Shown piece by piece: positions 23,123-35,023 of a stretch of 64,000 nucleotides of DNA. This stretch comes from Sambucus nigra (taxonomy: Eukaryota > Streptophyta > Magnoliopsida > Dipsacales > Adoxaceae), in contig OX422213.1 in NCBI GenBank assembly GCA_949130495.1, positions 53,206,284-53,270,283 on the forward strand. Reading direction: 5' to 3'. Each line of letters begins with the position of its first letter. The first letter of the stretch is position 1. The notes below the pieces were generated by a model that saw only the letters and a list, made by a program, of their open reading frames with translations, had not been told where the DNA came from and made no database searches. Made by a program: the position numbers and the translations under genes.

Positions 23123-23629
23123 GATGCCAAGGGTCATGCCGATCGGTATTGACCCCCACCTACCGATCGTACTGACCCTTTGTGTTCTCGAGACAGTCCA
23201 AAAGTCCAAGCCACTGCCGAATGGCACCCTCCATACCATGACGACCGGCACCTCCCTTAAATTTTTCATACAGAAATTCCCTAAAAAATACCAGAAAATC
23301 ATGAAAAATCATGAAAAAATTCCTAAAAATCCCGAAAAATATTTAGAATAATTTCACCAAGAAAATTTCGCACTTCCTCAAGTGGAACCCCTATTTCCCC
23401 AGTGAAACTCTCAAAAGACAAGCGAATCTCTCCCCGGTAACGTCCCCAAAGGACCTCCAAATTATCCAAAACTGTAGGATCATCTCCTATTCCCCAAAAG
23501 TCTCAATTTTACCCGAGAAATACATCCAAACCCTGAACCATCTAATCATTTCCCCAGCAATTGGCTCCCCAGCTCGAACCAAAATCATGAGGAAATTTTC
23601 CCGACAGAGTTCCCCGGGGTCATTTCAAC

Positions 23630-24445
23630 TTAAGCCCGCAGAATTGGCCATCCCATCCGTAGAATTGGTCAATTCAACTTAAGCCCGCAGAATTGGCTTC
23701 GACACGCAAAATTAGTCATCTCATTCTTAAGCCCGCAGAATTGGTCATCTCACCTAAAACCCGCAGAATTATCTTCGACCTACAGAATTGGCCATTTCAA
23801 CTTAAGCCCACAGAATTGGATTCGACTCGCAGAATTGGATATTTCAACTTAAGCCAGCAGAATTGGCTTCGACCGGCAGAATTGGTCATCTCAACTTAAG
23901 CCCGAAGAATTGGCTTCGACCCGCTAAATTGGCCAGCTCAACTTAAGCCTGCAGAATTGGCTTCGACACGCAGAATTGATCATGTCACCTAAAGCCCATA
24001 GAATTGGCTTCGACCTGCAGAATCGGTCATCACAACCTAAGCCCTTAGAATTGGCTTCGACCTGCAGAATGGGTCACCCCCATCATTGCTTTGGTCATCA
24101 CTTCATTTAATGACATCCCCGACATGTTTTTTCAAGCCCTCATAATTGGCTTCGACCTACAGAATTGGTCACCCTCATCTTCAAGCCCTCGGAATTGGCT
24201 TCAACCTGCAGAATCGGCCACCATCATCTTCAAGCCCTCAGAATTGGCTTTGACTCGCAGAATCGGTCACCCTCATCTTAAAGCCCTCAGAATTAGCTTC
24301 GACCCGCAGAATCGGTCACCCTTATCTTCAAGCCCTCAAAATTGGCTTTGACCCGCAGAATCGATCAACCTCATCTTCAAGCCCTTAGAACTGGCTTTGA
24401 CGCATAGAATCGGTCATCCTCATCCTTAGGCCCTCAGAATCGACC
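23630..24445 (+). repeat. Minisatellite in the 3' untranslated region
   Basis: About 15 or more imperfect units of roughly 45-60 bases alternate CCCGCAGAATTGGTCATCTC and TTCGACCCGCAGAATTGGC-like halves. The 5' half of the array uses CAACTTAAGC linkers and the 3' half uses CATCTTCAAGCCCTCAG linkers, so two subfamilies are stacked. It lies between the antisense genes and the polypurine tract. Confidence 0.9.
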
Positions 24446-24517
24446 TCGGCCCATCCTCTCCTAAAGGCATTATGTGGTGTCTATTCGATGGCCATCGTTT
24501 GTTCCAAACTCAACCGT

Positions 24518-24527
24518 CGAGGGGCTC
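24518..24527 (+). other. Polypurine tract, Tat-like element
   Basis: CGAGGGGCTC directly precedes the LTR start TGTAAACACTCC at 24528. It is short, but G-rich and correctly placed for priming plus-strand synthesis. Confidence 0.55.
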
Positions 24528-24624
24528 TGTAAACACTCCATTCTAATACCCCCTATAACCTCTTTTAAGGTCCCTAGCACCTCCCTTCATCATTGCAAAC
24601 CCAAATCATACCCCGGGTACTGAC

Positions 24625-25310
24625 CTAAAGGCCATCGGGCACTCCCAGGCTCCGTTTGACCAAAAGTCAAACTCTTTAGCTCGATCGAGACTAAATGAAT
24701 CTTTAAAGGGCACTAAATTCCCTTTGCAATGGTCCATCCCGTCCACAATTCTAACTTACCATGCGGACAAATGACCCATTTTCCCTCGAAACTCGATCAG
24801 GAGGTCACCGGACACTCCCAGGCTCTGTTTGACCAAAGTCAACTCTTCAGCTCGACCGAGAGTGAATGAATCTTTGAAGGGAACTGAAACCCCTTTCCAA
24901 AAGTCGGCCCCATGCCCGATTCTAACTTACGGTACGGACGAATGATCCGTTTTACTCTGAAAGGTCACTAAATGCTTCCAGGCCCCAGTTGACCAAAGTC
25001 AACTCCCCGAACCAGGTAAAACTCTTTGGAATGTCAAAGTACATCTCCTAATATTTCTAACGGTCTACCTCGTGCTCTATTCCGACTTACCATGCGGACG
25101 AATAGTCCGTTTGCGTCTGAAGTTTCCTCGTCTAAAGGACCGACAAACGCTTGCGAGCCATATTTGGCCCAAAGTTAACTCCCGAACCCAGGAGCAGTCC
25201 AAAGGACTTTTGAAGGTCTCTAAAATACCTTTCTAATGGTTCACCCCCGTGAGCAATTCAGATCAACGATTTACGCTCTACGATTGATTTTCCGAAGGAA
25301 CCTAAAAGAC
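24625..25310 (+). repeat. Four tandem ~170-bp U3 repeats
   Basis: Four diverged copies are anchored by ACTCCCAGGC-like starts at 24641, 24814, 24974 and 25148. Each contains GTTGACCAAAGTCAACTC-like text, a CTTTNAAGG stretch and a CATGCGGACGAATGATCCGTTT-like close. They sit just upstream of the LTR TATA box, where retroelement enhancers usually lie. Confidence 0.8.
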
Positions 25311-25412
25311 ACTGCCAAACGGCAGGTTCCAAGCCCTGCCTATAGGCAGTGTGCCTAAACACACCTGTCGATTGGCAAGACCAGGTCTATGCCGATAGGA
25401 AATTCCCTAGGC

Positions 25413-25423
25413 CTATAAAAAGG
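25413..25423 (+). promoter_or_regulatory. TATA box of the Tat-like LTR
   Basis: CTATAAAAAGG precedes a transcribed-looking CT/CA-rich leader (CATCACTCTCAGCAAACTC near 25465). It marks the U3/R promoter of the LTR in plus orientation. Confidence 0.65.
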
Positions 25424-26458
25424 AGGGCTTAACCTCATTCAAAGTAGGAGGGAGATCAAAGGTCCATCACTCTCAGCAAACTCAGAAAACCCCTCTCGAA
25501 GTCAGCTTGATTTCCACATCCAAAACCCTTTCCAACCTTCACCTTTCATCGCTTTCTTCATCAAACTTGGTGAATTAAGTATCCTCCATCATCAACCAAG
25601 TGCAAGAGCTGCTCTCCAACATCCAAGATCAAGCTCAAGATCTTCAAGAAGGTCCAACTTTCTAAACTTTCTCTTTAAATGCTCCTAAATTCGCATTAGT
25701 TTATTTTATTACTTAATACTTTTATTCTCTCATCTCACATATCCTAATCTACTTTTTATCTAGTATTATTGCACACCTCTTATTTTCAAATAAATAAAAC
25801 CCCCAAAAAAATAGAAAAATAGGATTTCCTCATAAATTCCAAACGGGAATTCTAACACTTTTCTCACAACTAAAACACCTTTTTACACACACACACACAT
25901 ATAAGAGAAGTCCCCGATTGGATTTTTGGGATAAATCCCACCCCTAGTTTTGCATACAAAATACGTAGACTTTGACGCCTCTATAGGCTACGTAGGCGTC
26001 TCGGGGTAAAACCCGAGATTCGAGTCCTTTTTCCACTTTTTTCCTATATTTCTATATATTATATATATATATATTTGTTCTCCATGGCGTATTATTCCAC
26101 ATGCGTTATCATTCCCTTATAATGATCGACGCTAGAATAATCGCATAAATCCTATTTTCTAATATTACTTTAGGACATTCCTATGGATGACTTGCTTTAT
26201 CTCTTCCATGATACAAGTCAATGATTCCTATCTCCATTACGTATACACATGCACACATATCACGGGGAAATAAAGGAAAATAGCAACAACCCATGAGAGA
26301 CCGTAAGGGGGGAATGGGTACCTAACACCTTCCCATTTCCTAACTTAGCCTCCGGACCCTTTTCGAATCATTCTTGGTTTTGCATGTATCAGTATGTCTT
26401 TGGATGCTGTCCTTCAGGATGGATCCCTTTTCTTTTGTCTATTTTGAGTAAAATATCC

Positions 26459-26586
26459 TGGCGACTCTATCTCTCTACATTTTTTACCTCATCAACGACG
26501 ACGGCCGAAGCGCTCATGAGAAGGATGTGCATGACCTAAAAGGAATCCTCTCTCGTCACCGCGAGGGGAGATATCCGGGGGGGATG
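26459..26586 (+). other. Primer-site-like TGGCGACTC plus leader stub
   Basis: TGGCGACTC at 26459-26467 is the Arg-tRNA-type primer site reported for Tat/Ogre elements. About 120 bases of leader-like sequence (GACGACGGCCGAAGCGC) follow before the microsatellite. Because antisense genes and a polypurine tract stand left of this LTR, a primer site on its right implies an internal-LTR-internal arrangement. Confidence 0.5.
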
Positions 26587-26587
26587 G

Positions 26588-27251
<664 letters not shown>

Positions 27252-27604
27252 AATTCGATGAAAATTTCACTTGAATTCATGCTTTGTGTTGGATCAAAAT
27301 CGCGAATTTAAATAGTCAACCTTTGCACTGAGAGTTGAGTCTCACACGTAGGCAACCTTTTTAACAAACTTTTGAACTTATTTGGATTAGTTAATCGGAG
27401 GAATTAAGAATTTATGATAGGCGAATCAATTACTTTGTAATAAGCTAGCAATGGGGGTGTTATTATATTATACTTTGACTCACTCGCATTCGTACCCGCA
27501 TCCGTTCCTACACTTGAATTGGGATCCTCCAATATATGTTCACTATTTGATTAATATATGTTCCAAAGCTGCTTTGGTTTATAGATAAAATTTTACTCCA
27601 TATA

Positions 27605-28230
27605 AAAGATATAACCAGTTTTGCGTATAATGTGTTTGAGCAAGCCAAAGTAGAGACAATGGACAAAGTGTGTGAAATTATGAGGAAATTGTTGGCGCTG
27701 TCGGAGGACTCTGCAGTCACTGGAGAGTCCAAGTTTGCTGAACTTTGCAACTACTTATCATCAACTTTATAAGCTTCTTTAGCTTACATTGTATTACTTT
27801 AAAGAACTTTCTAATTTCGAACTTGTCAATGATGTATCCACTATAATTCTTTTTCTAGCTCTTTTCCACCACTTCCATGAAATGCTTTGTTCACATATGC
27901 TGAAATTTAGAAGTTGTATTGATTGCATCTATTTCAGTCTTGATCTCATGATCAAAGGCACAATAGAACTAGGGAAAAGACATGCGTTTCGTATTAAGAC
28001 ATGTTTATTATTCTGATGCATCAATTATGTCACATTCTTTTACATCTTACCATAAAATCCAAATATATTTGAGTTTAGTACAACAAGAGTAATCAAACTT
28101 TATTTTGTTTTTCAAATTTAACATAAGGCTACTATTTATTTGGGATTTGAAATGGTGGATAACCCAATGTATTTAACTCTAATTAAAGTATTTGATATTA
28201 TTATAGGAGTATTTCCAACCCTAACATACT
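27605..28230 (+). pseudogene. Duplicated gene fragment, copy 2
   Basis: Close copy of 2873-3510. The coding part at 27617-27772 is open for 52 codons to TAA: FAYNVFEQAKVETMDKVCEI, then MRKLLALSEDSAVTGESKF and AELCNYLSSTL. An AACCAG acceptor-like sequence precedes it, so it looks like a terminal exon with its 3' UTR. It is helical and Leu-rich. I do not recognise the parent gene. Upstream exons are absent. Confidence 0.6.
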
Positions 28231-28504
28231 TCAATTAGTATAACGAACTACATTCAATGATATATATATGTACATGAGTAATGTATGTATGAATTAGTGT
28301 ATGTTTGAATGTATTGCCTTTATGTTTCTTCTCAGACAAGATCAATTTCAATGTTCCTCTATAATTTCAATGTTAGTGGATCAATTTTAATGTTCTTATT
28401 CTATAATTTCAATGTTATTGGATCAATTTCAATGGTGATATGTTTTTTTAATCTACAGAGAAACCCAGTTGTCCATTTGGTTCATCGGATTCTTCTCATA
28501 CGTG

Positions 28505-29030
28505 TAATGTAAGGACTCCTATGGTGCATTTTTTTAAAATAGTAAAAAAATGAATTTTTTGATGAAACTATGGATATGATCTCCACAATGAGAAGATCAT
28601 CTCCGATTTTTTTCATAAAAAAATTCAATAAAAAACCCGTTGAGATGATGTGATATGTAAAAAAAATGGTATAAATATGCGTTTTGACCGTTGAAATGTT
28701 GGTGATCATCTCCCCCACTTTTTTATTGAATTTTTTTATGAAACTTCATGGATATGATCTCGACAGTAAGAAGATCATATCCATGAAGTTTATTAAAAAA
28801 AATTCAATCAATACAGCGATTGGTGCCGACCCAACATTTCAACGGTTGAAAATGAATATTTATACCATTTTTTACATATCACATCATCTTAACATTTTTT
28901 TATTGAATTTTTTGATTAAAAAAATTGGAGATGATCGTCTAACTGTGGACGTCATATCCATGAAGTTTTATCAAAAAAATTATTTTCTTATTATTTTGGA
29001 AAAAAGGGTATGTATTGGGGTTTGCACCAA
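28505..29030. mobile_element. Foldback / nested inverted-repeat element
   Basis: An outer inverted repeat of about 165 bases per arm (28536-28700 against 28833-28998, e.g. GATGATGTGATATGT / ACATATCACATCATC) encloses a second, nearly perfect inverted repeat at about 28738-28793 (AAACTTCATGGATATGATCT / AGATCATATCCATGAAGTTT). The ends fade into A/T-rich stretches (GGTGCA... / ...TGCACC). It has no coding capacity. It is consistent with a foldback or MITE-type element whose RNA would form a long hairpin. Confidence 0.75.
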
Positions 29031-29399
29031 ATATATATATAGAGAGAGAGTGAGAGAGAAGTAAACTGAAACCATGCTTTATGTAGTAATTTTAGTTATG
29101 GATTTCTTATTATAATAAAATCAGTTACTCCTATTTTAATGAGAACCATGTATGGACATAATGTTTGCAGTATTTTATATATTGTCGATGTCTTTTATTC
29201 TTCTCAGTAGGTGTTCTGGTGTGTAGAGTACGACTTACACACAGAGGATCACATCATCAGTTTTTATGGAATATAAGTTTTGTCGTTCACAGTCTTAGAT
29301 GGAACCGGACACATCATCAGTATGACTGTAGCACAATTATATCTTAATTATAGGAAATTGTATAGTTTCAACTTATTATGCTAGTATACTTTACGTGTA

Positions 29400-30350
29400 T
29401 TGAACGAGACCAATTTGAAGTCATTATTTTTATACTGATTACATCTCGTGATAATTAGTTTTACTTAAGTCTCTTAATCCGGATATGATTGATGGACACT
29501 AGCACTAGTTATTTATTACTTTGACTTATCGGGTGAGATTCATTATTAGATCAATAATCTTAATAAATTAGGTGATGGTGATTAATTTATGGTGGAAGTC
29601 TTTTATGGATGAATTCACATCTCGGTGAAGAGACTGATGATACCCCCTTAAGATACTTTTAAGTTTTGTATGTGTCAAACTGTGCAGGTGGATTATATTA
29701 ATCCGACACTACAAATAAGTTAAGTTGGATCGCTCAAGGACTTAAACAAGTTAATCAAATAAATTATCAGTAATTTATTTTATTAACGGGTATCTGTAAC
29801 CTTAACGTGGGAAGAATTAAGTAATTAATAACGAGGAGTTCGAAATATAATTTTGAGTTAAGGAGTGGAGTTGCAGTTAAAATTATTTAGTGGTATTAAT
29901 TATAATTAAGGGACTGAGATTAGGATTTGAAAAGGATTAGATTTTCTCAGGCCCATTAGGAGCCACATCCATATCTCCCTTTAGGGTCCCTACTGTAGCC
30001 TATATATATTCACCTAAGTCGCATTATTTCTTAACCTAGCCGTCACTCTTGGATAATCAAAAACTTGAGTTCATACTCGTGAGAAAGAGAGATAGCGGAG
30101 AAGAAAGAGGAGATAAGAAGGTGGTCACGAAATAAGAGCTCACACTCTACTCGTGGTTGTCCATATCGTGAATACAGTAGAATATCGTGAGGTGAATTGA
30201 TCCATCACATATTATGTTCGTGATAAAACGAGATCAAATCAAAGAGATCTCGCAGGTAAATCCTAAATCTACCTTGTAGTATTTCACGTATGTATAGTTT
30301 TTTTTTTTGGTAGTTTGATTTATACGCATTTTTAATAAACCCTCAAACTT
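29400..30350 (+). mobile_element. Possible LTR or promoter remnant
   Basis: A TATA-like CCTATATATATTCACC at about 29999 follows GGGTCCCTACTG and precedes a GA-rich leader (GAGAAAGAGAGATAGCGG). Spacing and composition resemble the U3/R part of a plant LTR, but I find neither matching ends nor a second copy in the window. No ORF follows it. It could equally be a dead gene promoter. Confidence 0.3.
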
Positions 30351-30352
30351 CT

Positions 30353-30393
30353 GCACACACACACACACACGCACGTGTGTGTGTGTGTGTAAA
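30353..30393. repeat. (CA)n/(GT)n inverted microsatellite
   Basis: (CA)9-10 GCACGT (GT)8-9 forms a perfect short palindrome with cruciform potential. Confidence 0.9.
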
Positions 30394-32869
30394 TATGTAG
30401 TTACGTGTGAGTAAATCCGTAGTTATGTGTAATCATGTGAGCAAGTTACATGAATTAAACACAGTGGGCTATGGAACCTAATGTGAGAGCTAGGAGAAAT
30501 GATGTTATTATTAAGTATAATGGTTAGAGGACATCAACTGTTGATGATGAACTGAATCCATAGACTACATGGACATACAAAATCTCGTACCATATCATTC
30601 TTACTTATCGGGATATGTTTTTTTATGTAAGTCTTTCCCGTGTGCAATATTCATCGATTGATTAGTTTAGTTGGTTCAGTCAATTGTGCTGCTCTTTTAT
30701 TTGATAGATACTGATTATCTAATAAGTGGTTAATCATTAGAAGTTTGTCCTATATTTCCCTTATATATTTTAGTAACTTAAGTTTTTAGTAGTATCCTTA
30801 TATTGTTAAATCTTATGTGCATGTTAGTTTAGGAACTTATCTATTATAAATTCCACATTTATTGCATTTGATCCCATAGTAATGGACCCAAGTTACTGCG
30901 AAGCTAAATTTAGATACATGGTTCAAAGTAAAGTCTAAAATCGACTCGATATATTAAGTTGACTTAGTTTTGTGTACCTGAACCGAAACCATTATCTGTG
31001 TTGTTATATTAGTGAAATCAACTCAACTCAACCCGATGAGTTTGATACTAAAATGGCCGAAAGAAAAGGTTAAAACGAACACGATACGATAAGTTTACTT
31101 CATTTTTTCTACCTGATCCAAAATCATTACCTGTGTTGATATGTTAGTGAAATCAACTCAACTCGACTAGACTCATTGAGTTTGATACTGAAATATTACC
31201 AGTTCACCGAGTTGATTTACTATTTCTCTGAATTTTATTATCTCTTTTTTAGTTTTTTATCCCTTAAATAATACATCATTTTGTTTCACCCTAAAACAGT
31301 GATAGAGTACAAAAAATTCGACTACAGAGTCTTAAGCTAGAATCGTGCCTCTAAAAAATGCCTACATAGGATTCCCAGATCTAATAAGATACTCAAGGAT
31401 TCATAATCTCTTTTGTATCCCTATTTATGGCCGCTAACAATTTCAAATGTGGTACACCACACTCGCTTTTAGAAAACGTAGTTTCAACTAGTTCATCCGA
31501 TTCTAAAATTTATCGTTAAGTTTGTATGTTTATGCTATAAATGACCAATTGTCGAAATTTAGGTTCTACGTTTATGGAATTATACATATAATGTGAAGAC
31601 ATACCTATTGCTATTAAGGTAGGCAAACAACCATTATATTTTTTTTTCCTGTTTATTACAACAATGATTCATTTTTTTCCTTTTCCTTTTCTTATTTTCG
31701 GCTCCTTTTATTGCGTGTTGCAAATATTGGATTTTTCAGACTCCCTCATGATTTCTTGTTGTAGGTAAGACTATCCTGTTTTTATTTTAAATGTTGAGAA
31801 ATTAGACGAGCAGTGTGATGCTGAAAAACTACATTAGAGTTTAAACCATTTGTAGGTGGTTGGGCATGGATTTGTGTTTTAAGGTTTTAGTTTTCTTGTC
31901 CATTGTGTTACATGTATCCATGTTCATTATGTTACATGTTCCCATGTCCATACGTAACATCTTACATATATGAATGCTAGCCAAATTCTCATGTCCTCAT
32001 ATTTGAGGATTAAATTAACTCAATGCGTACACATATTAACACCTGATCCCATATTTCCAACTCCTTATAACATAAAGTCTTTACATACTATTTCTGAATA
32101 AGCACCCATTGCATCAATCAAACTATAAGCAAGAGCAAACGTTGAATCCAAACCTTTAAACCTGTAACACCTAATAGTCCACTGGATAGAGCGATAAGTA
32201 AGACCATACTATTTTCTAATTATTTTTTATCTCAATGTTTTAAATGCCAGAGACGACGAACTGCAGTTGATGAACTCAACATGTACAGCATTTTCGAAGA
32301 GAAGGATGTTGTTTGTGCAAGTATTAATTCTCTTTGCAATTCTTGAAACTATGATTTTTTTTCATCTATATTCTTTGACTAGTTATAAAATTGTTCTAAG
32401 AGTCCTTTAGAAAACTAAGTAATACAAAGTTGTAACCTGAATACATAATCATTGAGGTTATATTGCCCGAGAATGGCAATCCGAAAGAATGCTTTGCAGT
32501 CTCCATCATCAAAACATAAGAGAAATTTTGGAACTTCAATGAAAGAAGATATAACATTAAGAAAATGTTTATTTTTTTGCTTGCATTGTAATTTCATTTT
32601 TCCCTCCTTAAGAGTTGCATTGTTAGTAGATAAGGTTGAGAGATTTTGTCACGGTTATCATGTTAAATGAAACCATTAATAGTTTTGACTTAATCTATTG
32701 TTTGTTGTATTCCACTTATTTTTCTTAGATTGTTCTTGCCTTGACAACTTTGTACTGTTTTGATTTAATCATTCATAGTCTTGATTTAATATATTATTTA
32801 TTGTATTCCACTTATTTTTATCAATGTGATGGTGATGGATAATTTTTATCTTTTTTAGTATTTTAATTT
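30394..32869. other. Intergenic stretch, nothing identified
   Basis: A/T-rich sequence without a supportable gene. It contains a local duplication of about 110 bases: the GTGAAATCAACTCAACTCGAC motif near 31010-31050 and again at 31145-31190, each with CCTGTGTTG..ATATTAGTG before it. Confidence 0.5.
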
Positions 32870-33297
32870 ATGTAACGGATCATAACACTTACAAAAGGAA
32901 CATTTTTTTCCTTACATATTATTTTTTGTAAGTGTTTTGAACCATTTCAAAAATAAAACATATTTTTTCATTTGTAAGTATTTAGAACCGTTGCAAAGCA
33001 AAAATGCCTACTGAATTTTGCAACGGTTATGACCGGTTGCAAATAAAATAGTTGTAATGATTTTAAACACTTGCAAAATTTCATTTGAAAGTGTTCAAAG
33101 CCATTACAAATTTTTTTGTAACGATTATTACAAAACGAACATTATTTTGCAATAAAACGTTGCAAATACCAGTTTGCAATGATTTTGAACACTTGTATAT
33201 AAATTTTAATGCAATAATTTGCAACGGTTTTAAACAATTGCAAATGCCATTTGCAAGTGTTTAAAACACTTGCAATTTCGTTGTTTTGGTGTAGTGC
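32870..33297 (-). mobile_element. CACTA-type (En/Spm-like) terminus with subterminal repeats
   Basis: On the minus strand the sequence starts CACTACACCAAAACAACG at 33297, the canonical CACTA terminus. It is followed by about ten subterminal motifs of the form CGTTGCAAAT / TGCAAGTGTTTAAAAC in both orientations. In CACTA elements such motifs bind the TnpA-like protein. The opposite terminus and any transposase are not found, so this is a truncated or non-autonomous copy. Confidence 0.6.
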
Positions 33298-33522
33298 AAA
33301 CCCAACTCACCAGAATTCCTACTAAGTTCAATGGAATGACATATATACAATATATATACGACAAATACAAGTCATTCTCACAAGCACGATTCTTATTTCA
33401 AAATGAACTCGACACACCTTCCTTCAATGTTCCCAAACTATAATAAAAGATTTGTCGGGTACTCAGACAAATAAGGAAGCGAAAAAATATATAAATTAAT
33501 TGATTCGAAAAGCGGGGGCTTG

Positions 33523-34768
33523 TGTAACAACCTGAATTTTTTAAAATGAGAATTTTTAAATTAATTTTGGAAATCGGAGAAAAATAAAATTTTGGATTTT
33601 TATAAATTTTATAATTTAAAATGTTGGGTTTTATATTTGAAAAATAAATTTTCAAACGGAATTGGAATCGGAATTAAAATGGAGTTTTAATTGAATTTTT
33701 AATATATAATAGAGTCCTCCAGACATAAAACTCTCTAGCAACTAAAATATTTATAAACATTGACTGGTTCGATCGAGCTAAATTTTTTTGAACAACTTCC
33801 TCTTGTGTTCAGCTAATTCTCCGCCAAATTTCATCTAATTCCAACGGTCCGATCGTTCGGAATAAATTTTTTAGTGTTTGTATCTGATTAAAACTCTTTT
33901 CTTAATCAAACTCTTAATCCTTTATATATCAACTAATTCGTGGCTTGGCTTTTCAAATCACTTTTTCTCAAACTTTTCAATGAGAAGACCTCTCCAAAAT
34001 TACTCCTTTTCATCTACAAACCATAGCCCCAAACTTATTCCAGATTTCAACCTTAGATTATAAGGCTTATTTATTTTCTTGTCATTATTGACTCATATTT
34101 GAATTGCTAAATTCAATTGGAATCTAGAAATTATTGTTGGAATCTAATTTTGATTCATGTGGTATTATTATTGTATTGGGCATGTTGTCATGAGATTTGA
34201 ATATGGCACTGATGTTGGGCACCCGCTAAGATTCCTGTTCCGACTACTTGATAAAGTATGGCGCGGTATGGTGAGGCCTGGTGACTCGATTAATGCGTTG
34301 TTGATAAATTATATTGATAAAAATGCTTATGAGATTCGCATTTGATTTGAATATTCGTACTCGTATTGTTATGCTTTATTCACCGCTAATATTTATTGAG
34401 CATATTTTCTGTCGTATTGTTTACTTCCCCATATTTTTTTTAGTGGCAGGTTAGCGCGGATTTGGGCGCTTTGAATTTGATTTGGAGAATGATATTTAGC
34501 ATAAATTATAATTGGGAAGAATATTCGAGAGAATACATATGAGAAGATTGTATTTATTTTTACTGTATAGAGCATTTTATTTCGAGATAGATAGTTGTAT
34601 TATTTCGAGAGATTATTGGTTGTATTTAATTTGAAGATTGAGATTAGTGGTTTCTCTTGTTTTTGTGGGATTTCATTTAGATGCTCTATACCTTGTTATT
34701 TGTGGATTGGTTTAGTTTTATTGACAGTAACGCGCCGCTCGCTCTCCCTGGGCGGACGGGGTGTTACA
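33523..34768 (+). mobile_element. TRIM-like element, LTR 1
   Basis: Starts TGTAACAACCTG and ends CGGGGTGTTACA. It is preceded by GCTTG (33518-33522), which differs by one base from ACTTG after LTR 3. It lacks a block of about 170 bases present in LTRs 2 and 3 (GTTTGGGCTAGAACGAGATT region) and a short 5' block (CAGAGTCCTTAAAAC-type). Confidence 0.85.
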
Positions 34769-35023
34769 GAATGGTATTAGATCTTAGGTATACGAAAACT
34801 CTCGGGTCTTGGGTTTTGGGTCTAGCATGCGGATTAGTCATGTTTTCTTTAGAGATAGAATTTTGTGGTGATAAGTCGTGTTAGGCATCGAGGTTAGATC
34901 TGAGGTATTTAAAATTGATTTTGGAGACGAGATTTATTTTTGGAGATTGTTGGTGTGGCCTGATTTTTTAGTGTTAGGCTTCGTTGAATTTCGAGGGCGA
35001 AATTTTTTGCTAGTGGGGAAGTA
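34769..35023 (+). mobile_element. TRIM-like internal domain 1 (255 bp)
   Basis: Only a primer site (TGGTATTAGATC, tRNA-Met-like), a short spacer and a polypurine tract (AGTGGGGAAGTA). It has no gag or pol. Its length is identical to internal domain 2. Confidence 0.8.

Larger units (their letters stand above)
24528..26458 (+). mobile_element. Tat-like LTR (~1.9 kb)
   Basis: Begins TGTAAACACTCC after the polypurine tract. It contains four tandem U3 repeats, a TATA box at 25413, a transcribed leader-like region, a TACGTAGGCGTCTCGGGG block near 25990, and the GGGTACCTAACACC block near 26313 that plant Tat LTRs carry before their end. It stops at a TGGCGACTC primer-like site at 26459. The terminal CA is not visible, so the right boundary is approximate. 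Confidence 0.65.
18641..26586 (+). mobile_element. Tat/Retand-like Ty3/gypsy, 3' half with LTR and leader
   Basis: A plus-oriented element fragment. It begins with CAGAACTACATGGGCCTGAT and GGTACATAGGCTGCTC (18658-18740), decayed forms of the paired TACGTAGGC-type blocks that I know from the region after pol in plant Tat elements. Next come two antisense genes (20351-19036, 23020-20934), a minisatellite (23630-24445), a polypurine tract (24518-24527), an LTR (24528 to about 26458) and, beyond it, a TGGCGACTC primer-site-like sequence with ~120 bases of leader. Pol and the 5' LTR are absent. The lineage call rests on this layout and should be checked with pol or LTR homology. Confidence 0.65.

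Noticed and set aside
23630..24445. CRISPR-like spacing of repeats
   Set aside because: Units are imperfect, directly contiguous and in a plant retroelement; there are no unique spacers and no cas genes.
29702..29716. CACTACAAATAAG as left end of the CACTA element
   Set aside because: Flanking bases (CGA) do not match the CAA beyond 33297, and no GTTGCAAAT subterminal motifs follow.
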